Shown one piece after another: positions 1-6,444 of a DNA stretch of 7,426 nt. The DNA is from Candidatus Omnitrophota bacterium (lineage in GTDB: Bacteria; Omnitrophota; Omnitrophia; Omnitrophales; JACROU01), in contig JACQQR010000026.1 in NCBI GenBank assembly GCA_016206875.1, forward strand, positions 1 to 7,426, read 5' to 3'. Position numbers and translations under genes: made by a program. The notes under the pieces are model-generated. The model ran no database searches and was not told where the DNA came from. It saw nothing but the letters and a program-made list of their open reading frames with translations. The stretch's first letter is position 1. Each line of letters starts with the position of its first letter.

Positions 1-6
1 CCCCTT

Positions 7-33
7 CCCCTCTCCCTTGAAAAGGGAGAGGGG
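7..33. repeat. Perfect 12-bp inverted repeat with 3-nt loop
   Basis: The arms cccctctccctt (7-18) and aagggagagggg (22-33) are exact reverse complements around the loop gaa. The sequence after it on the plus strand (gccgcgtag) has no T-run, so it is not a standard intrinsic terminator in that direction. On the minus strand the hairpin is followed by AAGGGG, also without a T-run. It lies about 77 nt upstream of the plus-strand membrane protein gene, at the left end of the window. C/T-rich hairpins of this kind are common as dispersed REP-like elements in bacterial genomes, which is the reading I favour. It could instead be an RNA-stabilising 3' end of a gene outside the window. Confidence 0.75.
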
Positions 34-98
34 CCGCGTAGAAGAGATAATAGCCTTTGCTTACTCGAGAACGCTAAATAATTATGAATTTATTGTGT

Positions 99-112
99 AA
101 GGTGTTGGGGTG
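99..112 (+). promoter_or_regulatory. Ribosome-binding site and GTG start of the GT-C gene
   Basis: AAGG at 99-102 lies 7 nt before the GTG at 110-112, a good Shine-Dalgarno spacing. The next in-frame start, ATG at 122, has only the G-run at 107-110 as a possible ribosome-binding site, at longer spacing. This favours GTG over ATG, a difference of four residues. Confidence 0.6.
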
Positions 113-1624
113 ACAAAAGTTATGTTTTCGGAAAACCGGAAAATAGCCTTAAAAATTTTTGCTACGGTTTTTCTCGTTTCATTTATTTTTTTTCATCCTG
201 CCGACAGATTCATTCGTTATGTCTCTCTTGTGAAATCCATCACTCATTACGGCACGGTTTCTATTGACGCCATTCACGCTGAAACCGGTCTGCCCATGTC
301 CGACGAGTTTCGGTTCAAGGGGCGCTACTATATTGATACTTCTCCCGGCATTGCTTTTTTGGCTCTTGCCGGCTATTGGCCTTATGCCCGTTGGGTGCTT
401 CCTCATCTTGAAAGGCTCGCCAAACAAGCCCCGCTTCTGGAGTTCAAAATTGCCCAGTTGGCGATGGCCTTTCCCACAGTGATATTTTTTGGCGCGCTTT
501 TTTTGGCCTTGTTCTTCCTTTTTTTGAGGGGAAAGGGCCTGAATCCGGCCAAAGCGCTTTTCTTCACGGCCTTGCTTTACCTGGGGACCCCTTTCCTTTT
601 TTACTCATTGCAAGTTTCTCACGGCCATAATTTTCTGGAAATGATTCTGCTTTTTTTTGCGTTTATGCTGCTGAATTCTGAAGGGGAGCATGCCGGCTGG
701 AAGACTTGTTTGAGCGGATATTTGGCAGGCACGGCCATCTTTATCAATATCCTGGCGGCGGCTCTCACTCCCCTTCTTTTCGTCTGGATGTGGCAGCGCA
801 AAATAAAACGGGCATTTTTGCTCTGGATTCCGGGCCTGGTGCTGGGCGCTCTGCCCTTGCTGCTTTACAATTATCTTACTTTTGGAAATGCGTTTCTCCT
901 CAGTTATCAAGTCACGGGCGAACAGGGCGGGTTCAGTTTTTTCAATATACAGCCTTTTGATGTGGCAAGAGTTTTTGTAAATTTTCTGGCAGATTCCCAC
1001 GGGGGATTTTTCGTTTTCTCGCCTTTTTTTCTGGCTCTATTTTTTTTCGGCGATCAAATTTGGAGCAAAAAAGAAAACCGGCTGATTCTTTTCTTCCTGA
1101 TGCTCTACGCCGCGTTTGCTGCTTTTTGTTACTACGGTGTTCTCCGGGCCGCCCATATTCCCATTGAAAGAAGCTATCCGGGATTAGGCGGAGGCGGCGT
1201 GCGTTATTTTCTGCCTCTGTTGCCGTACTTCATTTATTTATTGTCCCAAATTCGTTTTACCCGGGACCCGCGCACCCCGGCTTTTGTGACACTTGTTTTG
1301 ATTTCCTTTTTTATCAATATCCCCGGCATGTTTTGGACAGGCGGAACCTATCAGCCCTGGAGCCTTTTGGCGCTAGTCCTCAAGAACGGATTCCATAGTT
1401 ATACGTTAGATGTCATCCGCGAAAGCCTAGGTTTTTACGGAGTGAACACTTCGGGACTCACACTCGCCCCGTGGGTATTTCTAGCCGCCTCTGTTTTGTG
1501 GATGATTTGGGGAGGTTACGCGAAGCTGGCTTCTTGTATTCTGCCAAAAGCCGATTCCGGCCAAGACGGCCAGGAGAGGATCGAGGTAAGACCGATGGCT
1601 GGTGTGCGCCCAAAAGATGAATGA
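110..1624 (+). CDS. Polytopic membrane protein, probable GT-C type glycosyltransferase
   Basis: This is a 504-residue integral membrane protein with roughly 10-12 hydrophobic segments, for example around residues 12-29, 112-139, 175-188, 201-227, 235-254, 297-313, 324-342, 366-379, 390-404 and 451-476. It is very rich in Phe (59 by my count). After the first helix comes an extended, probably extracytoplasmic stretch (30-78) with acidic residues, ending in DTSPG (76-80). Later landmarks are SHGGFFVFSP (296-305) and a Gly-rich turn before VRYFLPLLPY (364-373). This layout resembles GT-C enzymes, which use polyprenyl-phosphate sugars outside the membrane; that is inference from topology and motif style. 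It is the only plus-strand gene. From about residue 479 the protein is a polar tail that runs 144 nt antisense into the neighbouring membrane glycosyltransferase gene. Donor and acceptor are unknown. Confidence 0.75.
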   Translation: MTKVMFSENRKIALKIFATVFLVSFIFFHPADRFIRYVSLVKSITHYGTVSIDAIHAETGLPMSDEFRFKGRYYIDTSPGIAFLALAGYWPYARWVLPHLERLAKQAPLLEFKIAQLAMAFPTVIFFGALFLALFFLFLRGKGLNPAKALFFTALLYLGTPFLFYSLQVSHGHNFLEMILLFFAFMLLNSEGEHAGWKTCLSGYLAGTAIFINILAAALTPLLFVWMWQRKIKRAFLLWIPGLVLGALPLLLYNYLTFGNAFLLSYQVTGEQGGFSFFNIQPFDVARVFVNFLADSHGGFFVFSPFFLALFFFGDQIWSKKENRLILFFLMLYAAFAAFCYYGVLRAAHIPIERSYPGLGGGGVRYFLPLLPYFIYLLSQIRFTRDPRTPAFVTLVLISFFINIPGMFWTGGTYQPWSLLALVLKNGFHSYTLDVIRESLGFYGVNTSGLTLAPWVFLAASVLWMIWGGYAKLASCILPKADSGQDGQERIEVRPMAGVRPKDE

Positions 1625-2746
1625 AAGCACAATCTGAGACAGACAGAGTGCGAGAAAAATTTGCAAGAACACAGATCCCCACAATTTGCGCACGCTTGCG
1701 ATAGCCCACACAGTCAGGAACCAGTAAGATAAAAAATAAATCCAGTTCTTTACAGTATGTTGAAGGGGAGATAGCACCCCCAAAAAATTAACCGCTGCTT
1801 TGCGCCATCCTCTCCAAAATGTTTCTGCTTTGTTCCTCTTGATATAATCCCAGGCCAGAGCGGAAAATACTTTGCTCTGTTCTATTTCTCCTTTTCCTTC
1901 AATGTGTTTGTATAGATCCGTGTTTTCTTCCAGCCATTTTCTATATTGATGTGAACTTGAGTCAATGCTCCCCCGGTAGGGAAAGCCGGAGAAAGTGAAC
2001 GGATTATGGGCTTCGGCGAGCACGCCGCCGGTAATGCTGGTAAGGACAAAAGAACCGGTCACGTGCTGGTTACGGATAAGCCAGGGAGCCAGGCACACAC
2101 AGAGCCCAAGAATAAGACTTGCCGGAAAGAGCAATCTGTTTTTAAAGGATTTCCAGTTCAGGCAATAAATCAGGCCGGTCAAAAAAACGGAGTGAATTAG
2201 GTGCGTGGCGCGCGCAAGCGAAGCCAGTCCCAAAGCGATGCCGGTGAGAAAAAATAGAACACACCTGCGCCTGTCTTGAGCCAGCAATAGTAAAAGTACG
2301 GAGAAGGTGGAAAGGAAATTATAGAGAACGCCTTCCTGAAGCTGCGTCTCGTGCACCAGTGCATACGGATAGAAAGCGGCAAACAACGCAGCCCATAGGG
2401 CAGGTTTTACGGAACCGGTCACCAGGCGTGTTATCTGGTATACACAAAAAACCGTCAGCGTAGACACAAGCGCTTCCGATCCCACGAACCAGGCAGGTGA
2501 AAAACGGGTCACCGTTCCCACAAAAGCGATAAAAAGCGGATACAGAGGAGGACGGGTGGCAAACAACGAATCCGCAGAATATAAACTATCTGCCCCTGAC
2601 AAAAAAAGAGTTCCGGTTTGAAGAAAGTTTTGCGCTATTTGATAATAAAACGTATAACCCGAGTTCCAATAATCCGGTGCGGAGAATAGGCAGATGAGGA
2701 TTTTTATCAGAAAGGAGGATAGAAGAATGCTGAAGAGAGTTGTCAT
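1481..2746 (-). CDS. Membrane glycosyltransferase, GT39/PMT_2-like
   Basis: This 421-residue polytopic membrane protein has about ten hydrophobic segments. Signs of the dolichyl-phosphate-mannose transferase-like superfamily are Asp25 in a loop after the first helix, RPPLYPLFIAF (65-75), PWLIRN (221-226) followed by a TGG...AHNP region (239-249), and the late HRSYLDPLLAVLAG (384-397), typical of the last helix in bacterial members. Such enzymes transfer a sugar from a polyprenyl-phosphate donor on the outer membrane face to lipid, glycan or protein; the substrate here is unknown. An in-frame TAG at 2753-2755, only 6 nt before the ATG, means the gene cannot start earlier. The ribosome-binding site is weak (GAGAT). 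A palindrome array separates it from the GT2 gene 103 nt upstream, so it may or may not be the operon's last gene. Its polar last 20 or so residues are antisense to the plus-strand gene's final helix. Confidence 0.85.
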   Translation of the reverse strand: MTTLFSILLSSFLIKILICLFSAPDYWNSGYTFYYQIAQNFLQTGTLFLSGADSLYSADSLFATRPPLYPLFIAFVGTVTRFSPAWFVGSEALVSTLTVFCVYQITRLVTGSVKPALWAALFAAFYPYALVHETQLQEGVLYNFLSTFSVLLLLLAQDRRRCVLFFLTGIALGLASLARATHLIHSVFLTGLIYCLNWKSFKNRLLFPASLILGLCVCLAPWLIRNQHVTGSFVLTSITGGVLAEAHNPFTFSGFPYRGSIDSSSHQYRKWLEENTDLYKHIEGKGEIEQSKVFSALAWDYIKRNKAETFWRGWRKAAVNFLGVLSPLQHTVKNWIYFLSYWFLTVWAIASVRKLWGSVFLQIFLALCLSQIVLSFIFWAHTSHRSYLDPLLAVLAGIGFWQNTRSQLRVTSPNHPQNRGG

Positions 2747-2760
2747 TGTGTTCTATCTCA

Positions 2761-2805
2761 CAAGAACTAGTGACTGTCACCTTGGGTGACTGTCACTAGT
2801 TCTTG
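2761..2805. repeat. Long inverted repeat, 20-bp arms, containing two 11-bp palindromes
   Basis: The arms at 2761-2780 and 2786-2805 are reverse complements at 19 of 20 positions, with a 5-nt centre that can pair once more to leave a 3-nt loop. Each arm itself contains the palindrome GTGACTGTCAC (2770-2780 and 2786-2796). The single mismatch is a T opposite T at the palindrome centres. The element can therefore fold as one long hairpin or as two small ones. It lies between the GT2 and GT39 genes and ends 14 nt before the GT39 start codon, so it would be in that gene's leader. No T-run follows on either strand, so an intrinsic terminator is unlikely. A REP/REPIN or small MITE, or an operator, are the main possibilities. 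Confidence 0.85.
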
Positions 2806-2817
2806 AAAAGTGTTAAA

Positions 2818-2846
2818 CTGACAGTCACTAAAGTGACAGTCACTTT
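2818..2846. repeat. Second palindrome pair (GTGACAGTCAC, opposite centre base)
   Basis: TGACAGTCACT occurs twice as a direct repeat 15 nt apart (2819-2829 and 2834-2844). The second copy is the centre of a perfect 17-bp palindrome (2830-2846, arms AAAGTGAC and GTCACTTT around one A). The core is the same as in the neighbouring long inverted repeat, but here the centre base is A on the plus strand, so the two modules lie in opposite orientation. It begins 3 nt after the GT2 stop codon on the minus strand. A short TTT follows the hairpin there, too little for a convincing terminator. Confidence 0.8.
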
Positions 2847-2849
2847 CTT

Positions 2850-3782
2850 TTACCTTCTTTTATGCCGCAATTGAAACCATTTTTCGGTCATCCGCATCCA
2901 AAATTTTCGGGGAAGCCACCAAAAACAGATTTCACTGATTAACTCTTTATACCAGCATACAATGCCTGCAAGAAGACTAAAAATGAGGAGTTCGAATTTG
3001 TCTTTACCCGCAAGACTGGCGCAATACAGTTTTTTCAGGATTAGATAAAATGTATAGTGATAGTGAAATCGCTGAGTCAGATTTCTCGAAAACCATGAAT
3101 CATTTTTCCCGGGATTGATTTTCAGAAGCTGTTCTTCAAGCGTAGCGAAGTAACTTTTTTGTGGAAACGCTCTCAGATACAACATCACTTCCGGCAGTAA
3201 CGCAAACTCCCCCTTAAGACAAAGCTGGGAAATCAAAATGCTGTCTAAGGTCCAATCATTGATTTCTTCAAGCGTTTCCAACCGCATGAGGCCGTAGATG
3301 ATATACCAATTGCGGTGGCGGCAAATTTTTGGAAATCGCTTTTTGGGGGGAAGTCCGAGTGTGTCTATAGCTTTCAGCCTGTGGAGCTCCCGGCCATGAA
3401 TATCGATGGCCTGCGCCTTTGGATAGCAAAGCACAACATTCGGATTGTCTTCCAAGAGCGCCACGGCACGAGAGAGAAAGGAAGGATGCAGCAAGTCATG
3501 GCCTGCTATCCACATAAAATATTTGCCACGGGCCGAGAGAAGCACTTGATGAAAACTCACGCCGCTTCCCAGATTGGTTTCATTTCGCAGATAATGAATG
3601 CGCGCATCCCTTCGTGCATACTCCAGGCAAATGGCGTCTGTGCCGTCGTCTGAGGCATTGTCATAAACAATCACTTCAAAATTGCTGTAGTCCTGGGCCA
3701 AAAGCGAATCGAAGGTCTGGCGAATAAAGTTTGCTTCATTTCGTACAGGCATTCCGATACTTATAAGGGGCATGGAACTCAT
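2850..3782 (-). CDS. Family 2 glycosyltransferase
   Basis: This 310-residue cytosolic or membrane-associated glycosyltransferase would transfer an activated sugar to a lipid-linked or nascent glycan acceptor. The GT-A fold is clear at the N-terminus: PLISIGMPVRNE (5-16), FEVIVYDNASDDGT (35-48, nucleotide binding), NLGSG (70-74) and the metal-site region WIAGHDLLHP (91-100). There the usual D-x-D reads G-H-D, so only Asp96 is a clear acidic ligand. The C-terminal part (about 236-300) is aromatic and basic with a hydrophobic stretch at 262-277, perhaps for membrane association. I chose the ATG at 3782 because it makes a 4-nt ATGA overlap with the aminotransferase stop. The frame is open for 63 more codons upstream, but these lie over the aminotransferase gene and do not look like GT2. 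The neighbours suggest it transfers the sugar made by the operon (inference). Confidence 0.93.
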   Translation of the reverse strand: MSSMPLISIGMPVRNEANFIRQTFDSLLAQDYSNFEVIVYDNASDDGTDAICLEYARRDARIHYLRNETNLGSGVSFHQVLLSARGKYFMWIAGHDLLHPSFLSRAVALLEDNPNVVLCYPKAQAIDIHGRELHRLKAIDTLGLPPKKRFPKICRHRNWYIIYGLMRLETLEEINDWTLDSILISQLCLKGEFALLPEVMLYLRAFPQKSYFATLEEQLLKINPGKNDSWFSRNLTQRFHYHYTFYLILKKLYCASLAGKDKFELLIFSLLAGIVCWYKELISEICFWWLPRKFWMRMTEKWFQLRHKRR

Positions 3783-4924
3783 GCAATCAACTCTTGTACC
3801 TGAGAACATACAAATGCCACGTCTTGACGAGTGAGCCTCAAGGCGCTGGGAAGATTGATTCCATATCCGGATAATTGATAAGCCGTTTTGTTGCTGAGGC
3901 GGGCTTTTCGGGCTTGAGGCGATTTTGCGTAAGCCGGAAGTGAACTGAGCGGGTAAAAAAAGGGGCGGCAATCAACCCCTCTCTTTCTTAGTAAACGGAT
4001 CAGTCGCTCTTTTTTAAGTTTCGGTTTTTTATCCAGCATCAGCGTGACCATCCAGTATGTATTTTTCACATAACCGGACTGGGTATTGAGTGTAATGCCC
4101 TTGGCATTCTCCAAATATTCCCGGTACCACGAAAATATTTCTCTTTTTCGCTCCACCAATTCATCAATCCGTTCCAGCTGGGCCCATCCGAGCGCCGCCT
4201 GAAGCGCCGACATTTTGTATTTGTACGCCACTTCCTTGTTTCGAAACAGAATATCGCCCGGCATACGGCCATGGTCTCGCAGCATCATGGCGCGATGGTG
4301 CATCCGTTTCGAATCCGTGACCAGCATGCCGCCTTCGCCCGTAGTCAGCGTTTTTGAGCCGTGAAAACTGAAGGCGCTTGCGATGCCGAATCCGCCCGCT
4401 TTTTTCCCACGGTACTCAGAGCCGATGGCCTCGGCGGCATCTTCTATGACAGCAATGCCGCGCTTGCGGGCAATAGAGAGAATTTGCTTCATTTCAGGCA
4501 TATTGCCGTATAAATCAACCGCGATGACGGCTTTGGTTTTCCGGCTAATGTTTTGCTCAAAAGACTGCGGGGACAGGCACCAGGATGCGGCGTCGATATC
4601 CGCAAAAACGGGGCGGGCGCCCGTATAGTGAATAGGGGCTGAGCTGGCAATCCACGTGATGTCAGGAACGATGACTTCATCGCCGGCGCCTATGCCCAAA
4701 CCAAGAAGGGCCAGGTGCAGGGCTGAAGTGCAGGAAGGAAGTGAAATGGCATATTTCCTTCCCACATAAGAGGCAAAGGCTTTTTCGAATTGTGTTTGAT
4801 AATAGTTGCTATTTTCATACCAGGCGTTTTGCGCCGCCTCACGGACCCGTTCCATTTCTTTTTGAGTGATCCAGGGACCGGAAATAGGGATTCGCGGCAA
4901 TAATGAGCTTACGGTTTGATGCAT
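3779..4924 (-). CDS. DegT/DnrJ/EryC1/StrS family PLP-dependent sugar aminotransferase
   Basis: This complete 381-residue sugar aminotransferase is normal in length for its family. It is fold-type I: substrate-pocket N-terminus, SCTSALHLAL (64-73, phosphate-binding region), P-x-x-T-W around 87-91, EDAAEAIGSEY (161-171) with Asp162 to hold the PLP pyridine nitrogen, and SFHGSKTLTTGEGG (186-199) with Lys191 as the Schiff-base lysine. The motif set is closest to perosamine-synthase-like members, which move an amino group from glutamate to the C4 keto group of an NDP-4-keto-6-deoxyhexose. That specificity is inference, and C3 amination is possible. Its 5' end overlaps the CmcI-family gene by 16 nt and its stop overlaps the GT2 start, so it lies inside the operon. 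Together with the epimerase and C-methyltransferase it points to a branched amino deoxysugar. Confidence 0.97.
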   Translation of the reverse strand: MHQTVSSLLPRIPISGPWITQKEMERVREAAQNAWYENSNYYQTQFEKAFASYVGRKYAISLPSCTSALHLALLGLGIGAGDEVIVPDITWIASSAPIHYTGARPVFADIDAASWCLSPQSFEQNISRKTKAVIAVDLYGNMPEMKQILSIARKRGIAVIEDAAEAIGSEYRGKKAGGFGIASAFSFHGSKTLTTGEGGMLVTDSKRMHHRAMMLRDHGRMPGDILFRNKEVAYKYKMSALQAALGWAQLERIDELVERKREIFSWYREYLENAKGITLNTQSGYVKNTYWMVTLMLDKKPKLKKERLIRLLRKRGVDCRPFFYPLSSLPAYAKSPQARKARLSNKTAYQLSGYGINLPSALRLTRQDVAFVCSQVQELIA

Positions 4925-5637
4925 TGAAGATACCCCGAAGGCGCGGCGGTGATCAAAAGTTTATTTTCAATCTCACGGTCTATTTTGAATCGCCAGTTAC
5001 GGCTTACAAACTCCCGAACGGCGCTTGCAGGGTTGTTGTTTTTTCCCCAAGGCCGGTTGGGGAAAAAGTTGCCGGGCAAATGCTCTATGATTGTGTCAAA
5101 AACAATCAAATAGTTTCCTGGGGTGACGAAAGGGGAATAAAGCTCCAATTCCCGGAGCACATGATCGTGCGTATGATTTGAATCCAGAATCACCATCACT
5201 TTTTTTCCGGAAATCCGGCCGCGCACTTTTTGAATGATTTTCGGATCTATGGAAGAGCCTTCCAGTAACAGAATTCGCTTCGATAAAGGGTGGTGTTCGA
5301 TTTGCCGGCGATTTTCCGGACGGATGTGAATATCAATGCCAATCGCCTTCCCTTTTCCGCCTATGAGTTCCAGCATGGAGGCGAAAAAAATCAGAGATCC
5401 GCCATGAGCCACGCCTGTTTCAATGATGAGGCCGGGCCGTGTGTTCCAGATAATTTCCTGAAGCGCTAAAATGTCTTGCGGAAACTGAATGATGGGGCGG
5501 CCCAGCCAATTAAAATGATAAGAATATTGATAGGTTGAGACTTCACGAATCCAGCGGCGAGAAAGTTTTTTTAAGGCGGGCTTGGCGCCCAAACGCTGAA
5601 TATTTCGTTTTTTCTCAAGCTCGAAGGTCCGGTTCAT
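4909..5637 (-). CDS. CmcI/cephalosporin-hydroxylase family SAM-dependent methyltransferase
   Basis: This 242-residue protein matches the family named after CmcI. Despite that name, many members are SAM- and Mg-dependent O-methyltransferases, including rhamnosyl O-methyltransferases. Landmarks are WLGRPIIQFPQDI (44-56), the SAM loop ETGVAHGGS (73-81), Asp102 in IGIDI, ILDSNHTHDHV (150-160) with Asp152 and VFDT (179-182) with Asp181 as probable metal ligands, and the signature RPWGKNNNPASAV (195-207). The C-terminus NKLLITAAPSGYLQCI is also typical. It begins 18 nt after the preceding methyltransferase gene and overlaps the aminotransferase by 16 nt. In a sugar operon the likely role is O-methylation of a deoxysugar hydroxyl (inference). 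The exact acceptor cannot be read from the sequence. Hydroxylase activity is not supported by the motifs. Confidence 0.9.
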   Translation of the reverse strand: MNRTFELEKKRNIQRLGAKPALKKLSRRWIREVSTYQYSYHFNWLGRPIIQFPQDILALQEIIWNTRPGLIIETGVAHGGSLIFFASMLELIGGKGKAIGIDIHIRPENRRQIEHHPLSKRILLLEGSSIDPKIIQKVRGRISGKKVMVILDSNHTHDHVLRELELYSPFVTPGNYLIVFDTIIEHLPGNFFPNRPWGKNNNPASAVREFVSRNWRFKIDREIENKLLITAAPSGYLQCIKP

Positions 5638-5655
5638 TGTTCTACCGTTATCGCG

Positions 5656-6444
5656 TTATAGGCGCTGCATTACGGCCATGCGGATAGGACTCAAATTTTC
5701 AAAAAAGGGAAGCGCGACGGCCAATTTGTGAATGTCATGGTTGTAATCGGGAGATTCGCCCCGTAATTGGCACATCTTAGCATAGACGATGCGGGTGGCA
5801 AAATAATAGGAACTCGCAAAATGAGTGAAGCGGATATGTCGGAAATAGGGATGAATGAGTTCGAGAAAGACCGGTTCCTGAAAATAAAGGTTATGCCAGC
5901 GGACAGGAATGGGAGGCAAACCGATTTGGAGCCGGGCATGATTCATACGCTCATGCCCTTCAACGAAATTTTCTATGGCGATGTAGTAGCCGCCGCTTTT
6001 TGTGAGCCGGGCAATTTCCCGGATGGCCTGGGCCTGTTCTTCCACTGTTTCCATATTGATTAAGCAACGGTCAGTCAGGCTTAGGTCAAAGTGTCTTGCA
6101 TTCATGCAAGACGGCGGATGTGTGATGTCGCCCAACACGAACTCTATATTTGCATCACTCGACACGGCGTGCTGCTTTTTTGCGTTTTCGATCATGGATT
6201 CGCTGTAATCCATCCCGGTAAATGAGAAGCGCGGAAATGCGCCGGCAAGTTTCATTGTGGAATAACCGTTGCCGCAGCCGATATCCAGAAAATGACAGTC
6301 TTGAGGAAGTCCAAGCGCCTCGAGCGTTTGAGTCAGGGTCCGGATTTCCAGTTCCCGCAAATAAACATCATCTGTAGTTGCGCTGGGAGAAAGCGTATGC
6401 GCTTGGGCGCGCTCATTCCAGTATTCTTTTATTTTCAGGCTCAT
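5656..6444 (-). CDS. Class I SAM-dependent methyltransferase
   Basis: This 262-residue methyltransferase has a Rossmann-type SAM-binding core in its first half: motif I FLDIGCGNGYS (52-62), the acidic residue closing strand 2 in FTGMDYSESM (75-84, Asp79), VLGDIT (103-108), FDLSLTDRCLIN (119-130) and the late GGYYIAIENF (151-160). The C-terminal half, rich in Tyr, Phe and His (about 165-225), is probably the substrate lid. Start choice: the ATG at 6444 gives an ATGA overlap with the epimerase stop and begins just before the homologous part. An ATG 60 nt upstream would add 20 residues lying over the epimerase gene and is unlikely. Its place between epimerase and aminotransferase suggests N- or O-methylation of the same sugar (inference). 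The acceptor is not determined. No strong ribosome-binding site is visible, consistent with translational coupling. Confidence 0.92.
   Translation of the reverse strand: MSLKIKEYWNERAQAHTLSPSATTDDVYLRELEIRTLTQTLEALGLPQDCHFLDIGCGNGYSTMKLAGAFPRFSFTGMDYSESMIENAKKQHAVSSDANIEFVLGDITHPPSCMNARHFDLSLTDRCLINMETVEEQAQAIREIARLTKSGGYYIAIENFVEGHERMNHARLQIGLPPIPVRWHNLYFQEPVFLELIHPYFRHIRFTHFASSYYFATRIVYAKMCQLRGESPDYNHDIHKLAVALPFFENLSPIRMAVMQRL

Noticed and set aside
57..84. Possible sigma-70 promoter TTGCTT - 16 nt - TAATTA before the plus-strand gene
   Set aside because: Both boxes are weak matches in an AT-rich stretch and several other pairings are equally good; a promoter is likely nearby but cannot be placed.
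605..1000. Minus-strand open frame of 131 codons inside the plus-strand membrane protein gene
   Set aside because: It is antisense to hydrophobic helices, is basic and low in recognisable motifs, and overlaps a gene with a good ribosome-binding site and clear membrane topology; it is a shadow frame.
2761..2846. CRISPR array or intrinsic terminator reading of the palindrome cluster
   Set aside because: The copies are 11 bp with irregular spacing and no unique spacers of constant length, so it is not CRISPR. No run of T residues follows the hairpins on either strand, so a standard terminator is unlikely.
3783..3971. A 63-residue N-terminal extension of the GT2 frame
   Set aside because: It lies entirely over the 3' part of the aminotransferase gene, has no GT2-like sequence, and the ATG at 3782 gives a typical ATGA junction right before the GT2 fold.
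5040..5067. Perfect 10- to 11-bp inverted repeat (ttttccccaa / ttggggaaaa)
   Set aside because: It lies inside the CmcI-family gene and encodes the conserved FPNRPWGKNNN stretch. No T-run follows the stem in the sense direction, so the protein sequence explains it better than a terminator.
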